In this document: piece after piece, positions 22,181 through 34,302 of the stretch | Layout: each line of letters begins with the position of its first letter | How positions within the stretch are numbered: position 1 is the first letter of the stretch | Source of the DNA: Moniliella sp. 'wahieum' | Taxonomy: Eukaryota > Basidiomycota > Moniliellomycetes > Moniliellales > Moniliellaceae | Reading direction: 5' to 3' | Length of the DNA: 64,000 nucleotides | NCBI GenBank assembly: GCA_003971905.1 | Contig: RSEE01000048.1 | Span: 62,001 to 126,000, forward strand | Notes under the pieces: generated by a model | The model's database searches: none | The model's input: the letters and a program-made list of their open reading frames with translations, nothing else | What the model was told of the DNA's origin: nothing | Position numbers and translations under genes: made by a program

Positions 22181-25100
22181 TTAATGGCCAGCTGTTGATA
22201 ATGGGAGGCTGTCGTCAATGTCAGGACCAGTAAGCCCATGATCAGCAGCATCTTGATCAAACAACATTTGGCTTGTCTGCAAACAAACTTGCACTTCTTG
22301 CGCCATGGGCACCACCATGTCGTAGTGCTGAGCGAGCCTTACGAGCGTATCGTGGGCCATACGGACCTTGTCCCAAATATCGACGAGGACCGTCAAGCGA
22401 TCTTGCTGCGAGGGATGGGACAATGCATCGTTGGGCTGGGGTTGCAGCGCAGCGGATGCTTGGGCCGACTGGAGTAGGTCGTGTGTTGGGTTCGAGCTGG
22501 AGTTCGACATGAGATCGGCAATCAAATCATTGCTCACGCTCATGACTTGCATCAACAATGTGTACGAGATGAGCAAGGCACTGCATGATGGGAATGGGTT
22601 GGCCCTCAACTCGTCGTGAACCATGATCTCTAGTAAACGCTTTGACGCGTATACACACCGATCCAACGAGTATCGCGCATCAAACACCCCTGGCGATGAG
22701 CGCGGCTTGGTGTCCGCCTGCAACGCCGTAATATCCGTCCCGGAAGGCGGGGCGAAAGAGCCAGGGAACTGCAGTTGCCCGGTCTTTGGTCCAGTGTGGG
22801 CAAGCCAGCGACATGGAGTAACCATTCCCCGGCCGACGTCGTCGGCGCAGAAAAGTCCTGGGTCAGATCCATGTTGCTCGTAAGCCAGTCGGTATTGTCG
22901 CCTCCAGTTGGCAGGTTGGAGGCATGGCTTGACTGGTTCGGAAAGATGGCTGAATAGGCGTCAGGGATCGGTACAGGTGAAAGCGAATTCCCCCCTGTGG
23001 ACAGAGAACGGGAAATGCCAGGCCCCGAGGTACCACCCGTGGTGCCAGGCGATTTTGCGTTCTCGTCATTGACACAGCTAAGGAAGCACAACTTGCGCTC
23101 AAACAGGGAGGCTCCGTGGAATGCTGAGTACAGGTGGAGTGTAAGCCAGGCCGTGTACAGCTGAAGACCAGTGCCGAGTTGTTGGTATGCCACTAACCCC
23201 GCCTCGACCTGCGATAAGTCTGTCGGCCTGTGTGGCCAATCGGGCTGGAGCCAGGGGAGAGGTTGTTGTTCCAGTTGCTCAATTTGGCATGCCAAAGCTT
23301 TGTCAATCGCGACCATATTTTCGATGATTTGGCGGCGCGATGAGGGAGTGGCAGTGACGGTGTGCGTTGAACAACACTACCACTTTGGTTTGATGTCCCA
23401 ACATGCTGCTGGTCTGAGGAAGGCATCAAGGATGGGATCTGTGCCAAACCGGCGATGCGTGAGGCAGCTGCGAGGAGGTAGACTCCTCAGTCGAACCCAA
23501 AGACCAGGACGGGGAAAATATGTCAGGCGATTGCTGGGCCTCATCCATGTCAGTAGACTGCGACAAGGCCAGAACTCGGTCCTGAACCTGTAAAAGCGTT
23601 TGAAGGGTCAAAACATTGCCCACCCAAGCGTTGTGTTGGCCTGATCCCGACGGGAGGGCTGAGGTGACACGCGGATCATCGGCACGAATAGTCAAGAGTT
23701 TCCCGGTATTGTACGAGGCGTACATGAGGAGGGACCAAGTGACCCACCAGATGCGCTTGGACATCTCGAATAGACACTCAGACGAGAAGTGTTCCGTAAT
23801 GTCTCTCCCCACAGACGGAGACGTGCGGGCACCTAGCAGACTCTCAAACGCTTTTTGCGATGAGAGGCGGTGGAGGCCATGGGACATGGCCAATCCTAAG
23901 GCTTGGTCTGCCTTAAGCCGTGCCTTCACCGCTCGCCCAGAACCATATTCATAGATGGCCAACACAGCCAAGGCCTGCAACACTTCAAGAAGAGATCCCC
24001 AATCCGCCTTCTCCTCGATTGTCTCGAGCACTTCATCAATCGCATCTCCGGCCTGTCGGGCATAGTACGCTGCCGTTTGACGCCTGAGCTGGCGTGCCGG
24101 CGAGTTGAATGCATCGGGCCCTTCGGCTCAAGCTCAACCTTTTCATCCAGGAGGGGAAGAATGCACTCGAGCGCCAGCAAAAAGGCAGATCGATGAGACC
24201 CAAACAGCTCCACAAACGTTTCAATGTGCTCCGGTGGTAGTAGAACGGGGATGAAGGCATATAGTTTGAGATAAAAGTCGACCAACAGCTGCCGCGCCCG
24301 TGACTTGGGGTCTGGTACACTGGCGCCCACAGGAAGATCTTGAGTGTCCACCCCGGAAGAAGTTGGGTAGTGACTCAGGGGCGCCAGTGGAGCCGATTGC
24401 CATCCGTGTCCCACCAGATGTGGTAGTGGTCGAGTCAGGTGGAGCCGAAAAGGGGATCTCTTGCTTGACCTGGTCAGTCAACTGGGACACCACCTGGGCC
24501 GATAGCCCTCCCCCGCCAGTGGAGGCCGTAGGGTTCATTGGTTCACTGTCAAACGGCTGACCATTCAGCACCGTTGGCTGGGTAGTTGCACCCATGAGCC
24601 AGGAAAGAAACTGCTGTTGCTGTTGTAGCTCTGGTGCCGTTTGGGTGGCAGTGCTGGCGGTCGTGTCGAGAGTGGGCTGCGCCTGCCCACCATCCACGTT
24701 CATGCTACCCAATGCAACAGAAAGAAGTGAATTGTAGTCAGGTTGGTTCGGGTTGGCTTGGGGGGAAGCTGTGGCCAGAGGATTGGTGGCGGGAAAGGTA
24801 GCAGGGGGGTGTTGAGTTGAGATGCTGATGCGGAAGGATCTAACGCACTTCCTTGTCCCTGGCTCTGGACGTCCTGTGAGGCCAAGAGGGCGGACTGCAG
24901 GGCGTTAAGATCGTACGGGCTGAGGGTGCTCAGATCAACGGGCTGCTGGAATGAGCGCAGCTGTGGGACCAGCCCCGGAACACGGACACTGTGCGGGAGA
25001 TTGGAAAGACCCAGCAGATCGTTGAGATGGGACTGGACGGGGGGCTCCAAGTGCTTGCGCTTGATACCACGGCGAGAGGCCTTGTAGATGCACTCCTGGT

Positions 25101-25479
25101 GCTTCACGATGCACGTCTTGCATGGCTGCTTGCCGTCGCACTTGGACTTGCGCGCACGGCAGAAGAGACACGCCGCCTTGACGGGAGGGGCAGCGTGGCG
25201 TGGGCAGGCGGAGAGGCACTGGAGGCTGGTGGGCTTCTTCTCTTCGTCCTCAAGCTTGATGCGCTTGGCAGAAGGGTCGTCGGGAGCCGACAGGGGGGCG
25301 AGGGGGGAGGAGGGGGCGAGGACATGGAGGAGATGGTGGTTGGTGGCCAGGCCACCGCCAGCGGAGGGGCGTGAGCGTGAGCCTGCCTCGGCCGGCCTAG
25401 CGGCATTGCAGGGCCTTGCGGGCATTTCCTGGCATGCTCGAGCGTCGCAGCAAGCTGCAAGGTTGACGTCAAGCGTCAT
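22181..25479 (-). CDS. Zn2Cys6 transcription factor
   Basis: Fungal binuclear zinc-cluster regulator of about 1000 residues. The cluster is CLFCRARKSKCDGKQPCKTC followed by IVKHQEC (around 25070-25180), matching CX2CX6CX5CX2CX6C, with the usual basic linker SRRGIKRKH. A Gln-rich segment (24610-24640) and acidic or Pro-rich stretches follow. The fungal-specific regulatory domain includes RQLLVDFYLKLYAFIPVLLP (24260), LALAMSHGLHRL-type sequence (23890) and IWWVTWSLLMYASYNTGKLL (23720). The C-terminal helices extend to PLSTAGH and the stop at 22181. The start is uncertain; 25479 is the most upstream Met in the zinc-cluster frame. About five frame changes occur over the gene, read as indels. The target pathway is unknown. 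It is next to the MFS gene in the same orientation, so it could control that exporter (inference). Confidence 0.82.
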
Positions 25480-25804
25480 CGATCATCGATCATCGCGTCA
25501 TCAGTGAGTCACTCGGCCGCACTTTTCTAGCAGTCATCGTCACCGGTGAGGCTCACCGCTGCGCCATCATGCATCATTCATGCATCATGCATCATCAGGC
25601 TGCAGTACCAGGCTGCGCTTTGGCCCTCTGTCCTCCTGTGCACCCCTCGGCCCCTCCAATAAGCCGCGGAATTGGCGGCCAGGCCCGAGGCGGAATGGAG
25701 CTCAGCTCATCCACAGCGCCGCCTGCGCCGCCCACACCGCCCAGGCCGGCACGTGGGACAGCCGGCGGCGCACAGCCGCCCCGCCCCACCACCTCCGGCC
25801 GCCG
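25480..25804. promoter_or_regulatory. Divergent promoter region, Zn2Cys6 gene / synaptojanin
   Basis: 325 bp between the minus-strand regulator start and the synaptojanin start. It includes repeat words CGATCATCGATCATCG (25478-25493) and CATGCATCATGCATCA (25578-25600) and a GC-rich part. No specific binding site can be assigned. Confidence 0.4.
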
Positions 25805-28800
25805 ATGCCGCTCCATGTCTATCTGCGCGAGGCGCCCCGCGCGCTCGTGCTCGTGCCCAGTGCGCCTGCAGGCCCAGCATCTAGCCGCTATGCAATGCGC
25901 GATGGCGCGCGTGACTCCCCTGCCGATCCCGACACCCTTGCCTTCGTCCTTGCCCCTGCCCCCCGCCGGGGCCTTGCCCAGGGCCACACCGCCCATGCCC
26001 GCACCGACGCTGTCACTGCCCAGGCCGACATGGTCCCCTTTCTGAGATTGACCTTCGTTCCCTCCGCCGGCTCACTCCCACGCTACCTGCCGCTCTGCCT
26101 CTCTCATGAACATTGGCTCCGACCTCTTCCTTGCGGTTGTCACTTTTCGCGCGTTGAACAGGCCATTTACGGCCCGGCGAGCCCGTGATGAAGATCACTG
26201 GCACCGAGTTTTTTTGTCTGAATCGCGCTACCTGGGACGACTCCGTTATCACGAATACCAACGACCCTACCACTTACTCGTCCGCCTCAGCTGGTTACGA
26301 TGAGTACCAGACGCAGCCCAGCGTCTATGAACATCCATGTGCCGGCGTGCGCCGGCTTCTGGCCAACGGAACATTCTACTATGCCTTTGACAATCTATTT
26401 GACCTATCATCCCGCCTCGACCGCCGCTGCCCGCCCGCACCCCAGGAGCACACCCCATGATATTGCCATGTTTGCCCGAATTTGTCTGGAACACCTATAT
26501 TCGAACCCCTCATCTCCTACCGCACTAAACTTGATTACCAGGAGCGCATCCAGTTTGACCGCGGTGGCTTCCTCATGTGTGTCATTCGTGGTTTTTGTCG
26601 GCATTGCTACTTTAACCCGGATCCCCTTCCGTACCTGAGGCTGGGCCGGCGTCGATCTCGCTCATCATCGCCTCAGCTGGAAGCGAGCCGGCACGCGCAT
26701 CAATACAACGCGGTATCGACGATGATGGAAACGTGGCTAACTTCGTCGAGGTATGTCCCTCCCCTTGTGTGTGAGCCCGAATTTGTGCTGACGTCGTCCA
26801 GTCCGAAGTTATCTTTTACATGGACGGTGTTAGCTAGCCATGTCCAGCTACGTGGCTCAGTGCCAGTGTTCTGGGAACAGTCGGGAATTCCTCCGCTCAA
26901 TACCAAAGTACAGATCACTCGCCCTTTTGAATCGTCCACGCGGGTCTTCCAGCGACACTGGGCCGCGCTCGAGATGCGGTACGGCTGGTACAACGGATTT
27001 AACCTTTTGGGTCAGCGAGTATGGAACAGGGTCTCTCGGCATCCTATCTCGAACATGCAAAGGCGACAACGAAGGAATATATCATGGCCGCTGCTGCTAT
27101 CTTGGCTGCCAACTCATCCGAAGCCAAGCGGGAGGTGGCGGAGTTGGACAGGTCGACATATTTGCACGCCCACAGCTTACTCAGTTCGATTTCCACAACA
27201 TTTCGCGTCAAGTGGGTGGGATTGAGCAGATGCGCAACGAGGTTGACGCAATGCGGCGGCTATGGGCAAGACTAAACAGTATGCCTTTTCTGTCATGGAC
27301 CCGATGGAAGTATCGTGTGACATCAACAAGGCGTGATACGCACCAATTGCCTCGATTGCCTCGACGCACCACCACGTGGTTCAGGAGTATTTCTCCCAAT
27401 TTTCTCTGCAACTCTTCCTTTCCCGTGCCGCAGAAGCCAACGTTGCCTTCAGCGCGGTGAATTCACCCGGGCATCCCTTGTGGATGGCGTTGATGCGTCT
27501 TTGGGGCCAAAATGGAGACGCCCTCTCGCGCATTTATGCGGGAACGGGTGCACTCAATACCTCGTTCACTAAGAGCGGAAAGAAGACACTCGGTGGCTTC
27601 CTGAGCAACGCAGTCAAGTCAGTTTCGAGGACGTACATGACCACGTTCCAGGACAAGGATCGACAGAGCATGATTGACCTCTTGTTAGGGCAAATGCCCA
27701 ATCAGGCATCAGTCCAGATCTGGATCTAGTCCATGATGCAATCGAGGCCGAACTCTTTGAGCGCATGGACGAATTCTCAAGCCAGAAACAAGTCTATCTG
27801 TTCGTTGGAACTTGGAATGTCGGAGGAAAACTCTCCACTGCAAAGTCCTTGGAATCCTGGCTGAGACCATCACCCCACATTACGCCCGAGATCTTCGTTG
27901 TTGGCTTCGAGGAGGTGGTTGAACTGAATGCGCAGCAAATATTGATGGCTGACTCCACCCAGAGGATGAGGTGGGAGAATTTGTGTTGGACACGCTACGC
28001 AACACGTATGGGTCCGAGAAGGGGCGTAATTATGTCGTCTTACGAAGCGAACAACTCGTCGGCACGGCTCAGTTGGTTATTGTCCGCGAGGACATTCTTC
28101 CTCACATTCGTGCTGTCGAAACGGACACAAAGAAGACCGGGCTCAAGGGGATGAGCGGAAACAAGGGTGGTGTCGCGGTTCGGTTCACCCTTTACGACTC
28201 GAGCTTTTGCTTTGTCGTTGCACATCTCGCAGCCGGTCAAGCCCAAGTGGACGAACGCAACGCTGATTTCGAAACTATCAACCAATCTCTGACGTTTAGT
28301 CGGGGCAAGATTGTGAGCTCTCACGACAACATCATATGGCTTGGTGACTTTAACTACCGCATTAACCTTCCCGCCGACGTGGCCCGTAAACTGGCCCTAG
28401 AGGATGACTACGATACTCTCTATGCCAATGACCAATTGAGGGTGGCGCGGGCTCAGGGGTTGGTATTCCCTGGCTTAGACGAAGGCCCGATCCGATTCCG
28501 GCCCACGTACAAGTATGACGTGGGGCAGGATGTGTACGACACGTCGGAGAAGCAACGCGCTCCTGCGTGGACCGACCGCATCCTCTTCTCGCCTGAGCAG
28601 ATGGAGCAAATTGTATACTTCCGCTCTGAGCTTCGCTCCTCCGACCATCGCCCGGTCTACTCTCTTTTCCAAGCGTCGGTCACCGACATTGATCACGCGA
28701 AGCGCCGCAAGATGTATCATGACATTCTCCGCCAATTGGCCCCCAAACAGTACGAGACTTACCTCAAATCTCAGCAAGCATTGGGGACTCAGTCCCACGC

Positions 28801-29188
28801 TGCTGTTGCTGCCGCAATTCGTGCGGGGAGGCCCGATCCCAACTCGCTCCCATACCCTTCGGGAGATAGTTACCATTGGTGGCCTGAAACCAGCTCGGAA
28901 TCTACGACTAAGCCGAAATCACTTGCCCCCGTACGCCCGGCTCCCTTGATCCGGAATGCATCCAGCCAGACAGTGTCTGGCAGCGCCACGCCCACCCGGC
29001 GCAAGGCCCCACCCCCTCCGCGTCCGGCCAAGTCCGTCCCTACCCAGTTGGGGGATGACGCCAAAACGATTCTACCTTCCGCATCATCCACAGTTTCCCT
29101 CACTCCCACATCTACCACCCCTACCTCATCTACCCAGCCCGGTACGAGCCAACGTCGCCCTCCACCACCGGCGCCGACGCGCGAGTGA
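25805..29188 (+). CDS. Synaptojanin-like polyphosphoinositide phosphatase (Sac1 + 5-phosphatase)
   Basis: Removes phosphates from PI(4,5)P2 and other phosphoinositides, acting in endocytosis and actin control (Inp51-53 family). The start at 25805 gives MPLHVYLREAPRALVLVP. The Sac1 domain shows GSDLFLAVVTFRAL, GTEFFCLNRATWD, LDYQERIQFDRGGFLMCVIR, GIDDDGNVANFVE, a 51 bp intron (26751-26801), then SEVIFYMDGV, PVFWEQSGIP, and IRTNCLDCLD (27335), where the catalytic CX5R arginine is displaced by an indel. The 5-phosphatase domain has VYLFVGTWNVGGK (27795), MSGNKGGVAVRF, WLGDFNYRI, PAWTDRILF and SSDHRPVYSLF, all catalytic motifs intact. The Pro-rich tail KAPPPPRPAKS could bind SH3 domains. Many frame changes occur, especially in the Sac1 half; for example GAGGAA reads GAGAA at 27975. 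Confidence 0.9.
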
Positions 29189-29602
29189 GTTCAAGTATGC
29201 CCTCACTCCATCACATCTTTTTGGACCTTTCGCTTGTAATTCACGGGATTCGCAATGCTTGATCAGATGGGTTCTGAGCACATCCTGTCGATCTCATCTG
29301 TCATCCTTGAATTCTTGAATGCTAGCTAGTACGCTGACCGCGCTGACCTTGGACGACGATCTATGGGTCCCAGATGTAGTGATCGGTCGGATCTCACTCT
29401 CACGAGGCGCCAGAAGTTTCTCAGATGGACTAGATACTAAGTACGCACAGTAAAATGGAGGGAGGACCGCTTTTAAACCATAGATGTACGCTCAAGTTCC
29501 AATCGACGGATGAACACGGAAGAGGGACAAGGAGACATAGAACTGCATGATGGCTTTGGGTGTAACACTGAAAGATGCGATTAAAACGACAATGTATAGA
29601 GT

Positions 29603-32519
29603 TCATTGGCTTGAACGAGAAGAATTCTGCTGCCGAGCCGGTTCCGCCTCCACGTCACTGACGCCCGTATCAGCGTCGTCGGATTCGGGGGCATTGGTGT
29701 CAGCATCGGTGCCAAATCCGTCGGAGGGTGTCTGGGCAATGGCCGAAGCGGTATGCTTGTCGTCTTCTTGAGCGGAGGACATATCGTACGGCAGAGGCAT
29801 GTCAACCGTGGCACGGTAGCGATCCGCGTTACCCAAATGCTCGTTCTCCACGCGTAGGAACATCCACTGCCATCGCCGGAACATCGAGCCAAGCCACCAG
29901 TAAAGCTCGGGCCAGCCCACTGGACAAGGAACCAGGGAGAGGGATGAGGTAGAGAAGCCAAGAAAGACGGAGAACCAAGTCACTCGCCATTGCCCAGTAG
30001 TACACGGGCCATTGCTCATGGTACATCAGATCTGCCCGGAGCAAAAAGTGGAACCGCTTGCCGAGCCGATGGGGTTGACCATCAGGCCCCAGCCCGGGGC
30101 GTGTCTTGCCCAAGGACCAATCCAACAACACATCCCATGAGCCCGAGTAGGCCGAATTGAGTGTTGCGGTGCACAACCACAAGCCAAGTCCACTTGGACC
30201 CGATCCCATCCAGCGCCAGCGGGCGTACGCATACGCGTTGAGAACACTGACCGTGTACTTACCACCGTTGACCAAGTGCACCGTTTGCCTCGAATCGACC
30301 CAACGGCGTAAACACTGGGTTAAACGAATCAGTGGGGGTAGCATGGACAAGCCTCCTGTCCAACGGCTTGTATTGGGGTCGCATGTTCCGTTCCCAGCTT
30401 GGCTCCAGGTCCATCCCCCGTGTTGGTACTGGCATTGCATCAGCCACAAAGTATAAAGGAGAAGGTCAAGCTGGTGCCAACGTCACCCAGAATGAAGTCA
30501 GAAAACTGGACTGCATATCTGGACGTAGGAACTAAGCCAGCTGACAGAACGCGAAGAACAGCCTCGCGCAGCCATCCACGGGTATCGGGCCATAAGACGC
30601 GCATCGGAACGAGAAGGACAAAAATTGTTGCAGCCAACCAGATAGCAGGCCACGCCGTGGGGGGGATGGAAGGTGGAGGTCCAGGCTCATCCGGATCAGG
30701 AAACGAGAGTCGTGCAGCCAAAGCAAGTGAAAGCAAGAGCCAAGCCGGCAGTTCAAATGATTGATGAGGGTCTAATGTGGACCGTGGATCCCACTCAAAA
30801 ATGAAGGGTGCATTGATGCGGTAGTTTGGAACGCCAAACGGCAGACGCCGAAAAGAAACGCAAAGGTAGCGGGCAAGTAAAATGCCGTGTAAACACGCCA
30901 AAGCAACTCCCATTCTGTCCCCGAGCCAGGGGATCAATCTCTAGCGCATTTCCCACGGCATCCAAGGTCATCGTTGCCGCCAGGCCCGTCGCCATGCCAG
31001 CCCGGAAGACTGAGCATAATGGGTTCGAGCAGTCGAATCAAACCCACTAGTTACGCTTCTCAAGCGCGTCAACGCTCGCTTACGATCACCCTGCTCGAAG
31101 TATGCCGTAAACAGCTCCTCAGCAGAACTTATAAGATCGTCGATTGTGTGCGAGGTGTAAAGCGGCGAAGGCTTAGCCTGAGCTGCAAGGTAAGCGTCCG
31201 ATAAGCCATGGATACCAAATACTTTACTGGCCTTCTTGAGAATCTTGACGAAGCCTGTGCGGTTGAGAATCGCGTAGTTTTTGAGGATGCAGAAACCGCG
31301 GTACAGTTCAATCATAGCTTTTTTGAGTTTCTTGGCCGCGGCCAGGTACGCTTCAGGATCCCGGCTCTGAACCGCAGCCGCAGTATCGCTTCTTGTCCGC
31401 TCATCATCGGCAATGATGTGCTCCGCCACCGTAGAAGGTACATGATCCAATGCGGCTACCCACGCCGCTCCTCTTCATCGTAGATAGTGGTGACCCGTCG
31501 GAGAGGAGGGTTATCCCTCCTATGCGTACTCTCGTGGCGGTTTGGCGGCGGGCGTTGTATGGCCAGACGGGTTTTGGCCGGGCTTACCTGGAGGATGATC
31601 TCCCGAGGATTCTGGGGTGGAACTGTGCGGTAGTCCAGGTACTAGATCCACAAAGTGGCGCATATGGCCCAAGACATTATGCTGGCTGGCATGACGCTTG
31701 AACGCACGACGATGATCGACCAATTCGCGTAACTGGCGGGCAATCATAGCGAAGCGTGCCTCAAACTCCGCCTCGCGTTCAAGGTAAAATGTGTTGATCT
31801 TGTGCAGTTCCGAGTCGAGACCGGCAAAGAAGATGCGCTCGGGATAATCAAAGTGGGCTTCAACCAAGCTGAGATAAGTCGATTGGCCGCCTTTTGAACG
31901 TTGTCCAAGGGGTCCACCTCGGAGGGTGAGGTAAACGAAGCTCGTCGGAATGTACAGGGGTCGACGCGCCCACCTCCGTCACTGAAGGCATGGTGGGCGG
32001 ATGGGGGCCTCTCGCAAGCTTCCGGTTGGATGAAATAGGCCGCTGTGCGATGGAGCAAATCGTGCGGTGGGGCCCATGCCTGAGTCAAGTGGAGCAAAGG
32101 AAGGATGAAGCGGGACAGAGCAGACAGACTCATTGATCGTCATGCGTGTCTTGGCCAATCGATGGAAGGAAGATCGGCAGGGACGTTTACTGTAGGGGAG
32201 AGGAGTGGAGAGGGAGCACCACTAGAGAAGTAGCCTGATGCGCTCGGACTCTGAGGTCCCCTGAGGCCGGTGTGCTGGGCAGAAGCGGCTGGTGCTCGCC
32301 GGAGGACGTGCGGCCAGCAAGAAACAAGCTGGCTCGGCGGATTTTGCCCCAGCGGCGGGCAGCTGGCGAGGTGAAATGGCAGCACGCTTACGCTGCCCAG
32401 CTGCTGCTGAGCGCGCGGCCCTGGACCTGCTTGATGAGCTTCTTGAGGCCCTTGTAGTCGAGGTAGGCGCGGCGCCACTCCGGCTGCGCATTGTCCTCCA
32501 GGTAGCGGCCAAACTTCAT
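29603..32519 (-). CDS. SYG1: SPX-EXS phosphate exporter (Syg1/XPR1 family)
   Basis: Membrane phosphate exporter whose SPX domain senses inositol pyrophosphates. The start at 32519 gives MKFGRYLEDNAQPEWRRAYL followed by DYKGLKKLIK, the hallmark SPX N-terminus with its ligand-binding lysines. SPX continues with FYLEREAEFEARFAMIARQL (31780) and YRGFCILKNYAILNRTGFVK (31280) plus ILKKASK. After the transmembrane region, the EXS domain shows LPPLIRLTQCLRRWVDS (30330), HLVNGGKYTVSVLNAYAYAR, LWLCTATLNSAYSGSWDVLL and YYWAMASDLVLRLSWLLYLI. The end WMFLRVENEHLGN plus an acidic tail closes at 29603. Several frame breaks lie between the domains. The large SPX insertion, rich in Ser and Pro, is normal for fungi. 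It is convergent with synaptojanin and divergent from eL36. Confidence 0.88.
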
Positions 32520-33074
32520 CCCGGAGGCGGTGTGCTGGGCACTGTCGAGCACGGGGGCACGCCGTGTGGCGGAGGGTAGCAGAGAAGTGGAGGAGGATGT
32601 GGCCCAAGGGCCCAGCCGCCAGCGGGATGGGATCGTCAATCGACTGTAACGCGCAACGCATCACCCATCACCTGCATCACCGGTGTAACCCGGGGCCGCG
32701 AACCGGCTCTGGTACCGGTGAGGTCACCGGTCCCCAGACAACATTCAATGTTCAAGTTCGATGCTCAACAACACTAGGCCACCAATCACCGAATGGGAAC
32801 GAGGCCTGAGGGCCTCACTAGTGAAGGTGGAAGTCACTGGTCAGGTCAGGTGACCGTCACCGCTCGCTCCCACGGTAGTATTGTCCTTCAATATTTTAAT
32901 TTCCACGCACTCGGTGCAAATTGAGCTCAACACAACCAGGATAAAAAGGGAAAACCCTACAAAAAACTTGCCGCAGCTGTCGGCAGTAGGGTTTGGGTGC
33001 GCCTGTCTGTGTTGTGCTTGTTTGAAGCGCATGGCAACGGTTACAGGCCACCTTCACCCAACGTACTCCTCATC
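32520..33074. promoter_or_regulatory. Divergent promoter SYG1 / eL36 with inverted telobox-like pair
   Basis: The 555 bp between the two start codons contain AAACCCTAC at 32952-32960 and its exact reverse complement GTAGGGTTT at 32986-32994, 25 bp apart and 80-120 bp upstream of the eL36 start. AAACCCTA teloboxes are common upstream of ribosomal protein genes in plants and several fungi (established). A pyrimidine- and GT-rich leader follows (33000-33060). Confidence 0.6.
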
Positions 33075-33522
33075 ATGGTCCGCAACTCGTCCAACCCCAT
33101 CCACAAGTCCACCGTTGAGCGCTCCGGCCTTGCTTGGGGCATTGCCCGTGGCCACAAGACCGAGCGCCGCGTGGTTCCCGCTCGCCCGGCTGCGATGAAG
33201 GGCCACACGTCGCAGCGGAACTTGATTGTCAAGTCCGTCATCCGTGAGGTTGCTGGCTTTGCCCCCTACGAACGCCGGGCCATGGAGCTCCTCCGTAACT
33301 CCAAGGTTCGTGTTTCTCCCTCGTTCATCCATGTGCTTGGCGAATCGTGGTCCTGGACCCAATTCTGCCCTGGCAATGAGTTTGTACTGACTCGAGAGTG
33401 TGGTGCAGGACAAGCGCGCTCGCAAGTTCATGAAGAAGCGTCTTGGTACCCTCAAGCGCGCTAAGGCCAAGGTTGAGGCCCTGCAGAACGTGATCGCTGA
33501 GCAGCGCCGTGCCGGTCATTAA
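33075..33522 (+). CDS. RPL36: 60S ribosomal protein eL36
   Basis: Structural protein of the large cytosolic ribosomal subunit. Exon 1 (33075-33305, 77 codons), a GT-AG intron of 103 bp (33306-33408) and exon 2 (33409-33522) join in frame to give 114 residues. Family sequence is clear: [36 protein letters not shown], then after the intron [20 protein letters not shown] and the basic end RRAGH. The N-terminus is about 12 residues longer than usual ([12 protein letters not shown] before the family start), so an additional intron or a later start is possible. This is one of the few genes here with no frame break. Confidence 0.95.
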
Positions 33523-34302
33523 ATGGATTTTGCTCTGACAAACATCCGTGCCCTGCATACCCGCCCTTACTGTTGCCCGCCCCCTTCATATGCCATTTCT
33601 CCTCAGAGAACCCCCCTCCCGTGCGTCCACGCCCTTGCCAGCTGTCTCCATCTATGGGTCGAGACGTTTGGTTGTGCCCGCCCGTCTTGCGGCCTTTTCA
33701 TGGTCCATACCCTCCAAAATTTAGGCGATCTGGAGTGGTGTAATGCTATCATGGTGTCTGCAGCTTGCTTTGGTCCGCTCTGTTCCAAACAGTAAGCGGT
33801 CACCCGGGGTTTCCGTGGGTGCTGGATACTAGTTAGGAGACTAGTTACTAGCGAGGAATCAGGAAACAGGCTGATTCCTCAGGTACCAACGTGGGTGTAC
33901 ATATTTTCGAAGTGCTGTGTATGTGGTGGATGCTCTTTCTACAGGAAAAGCTAGGACTAGTATCGGGATGAACCGAGGCTGGAGACCTTGATAAAGCGAG
34001 CCAGAACAACTGCCAAGGCAGCTGCCCCAGGGATGAGGCGGAGAAAAGTGGGGGGGAGGAGGAAGACGTGCATTCCGGTTGGACCAGTCAGGTTGTGCGA
34101 GACCTTAGGACCAGTAAACAAGAAACGCGGGCGTAGGCGGGTTCACAAGGAAGTGATTCGTAGCTCGTGCTAGGGGACTCGTAATGGGAATATCAAAAGA
34201 ACGAGTGGAATGGATAATCGCTTGCCAAGACAAAAGAGGAGCCGAAATGGATGCGAGAGCTTGCTTCGGTTCAAACTGTGCGGGATGAGGGCGGAGGGTG
34301 CC
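33523..34302. other. Convergent intergenic region eL36 / PIS1
   Basis: 780 bp between two 3' ends. No gene recognised. There is a near-palindromic cluster of CTAGTTA and CTGATTCCTC type words at 33825-33885. It presumably holds both 3' UTRs. Confidence 0.4.
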
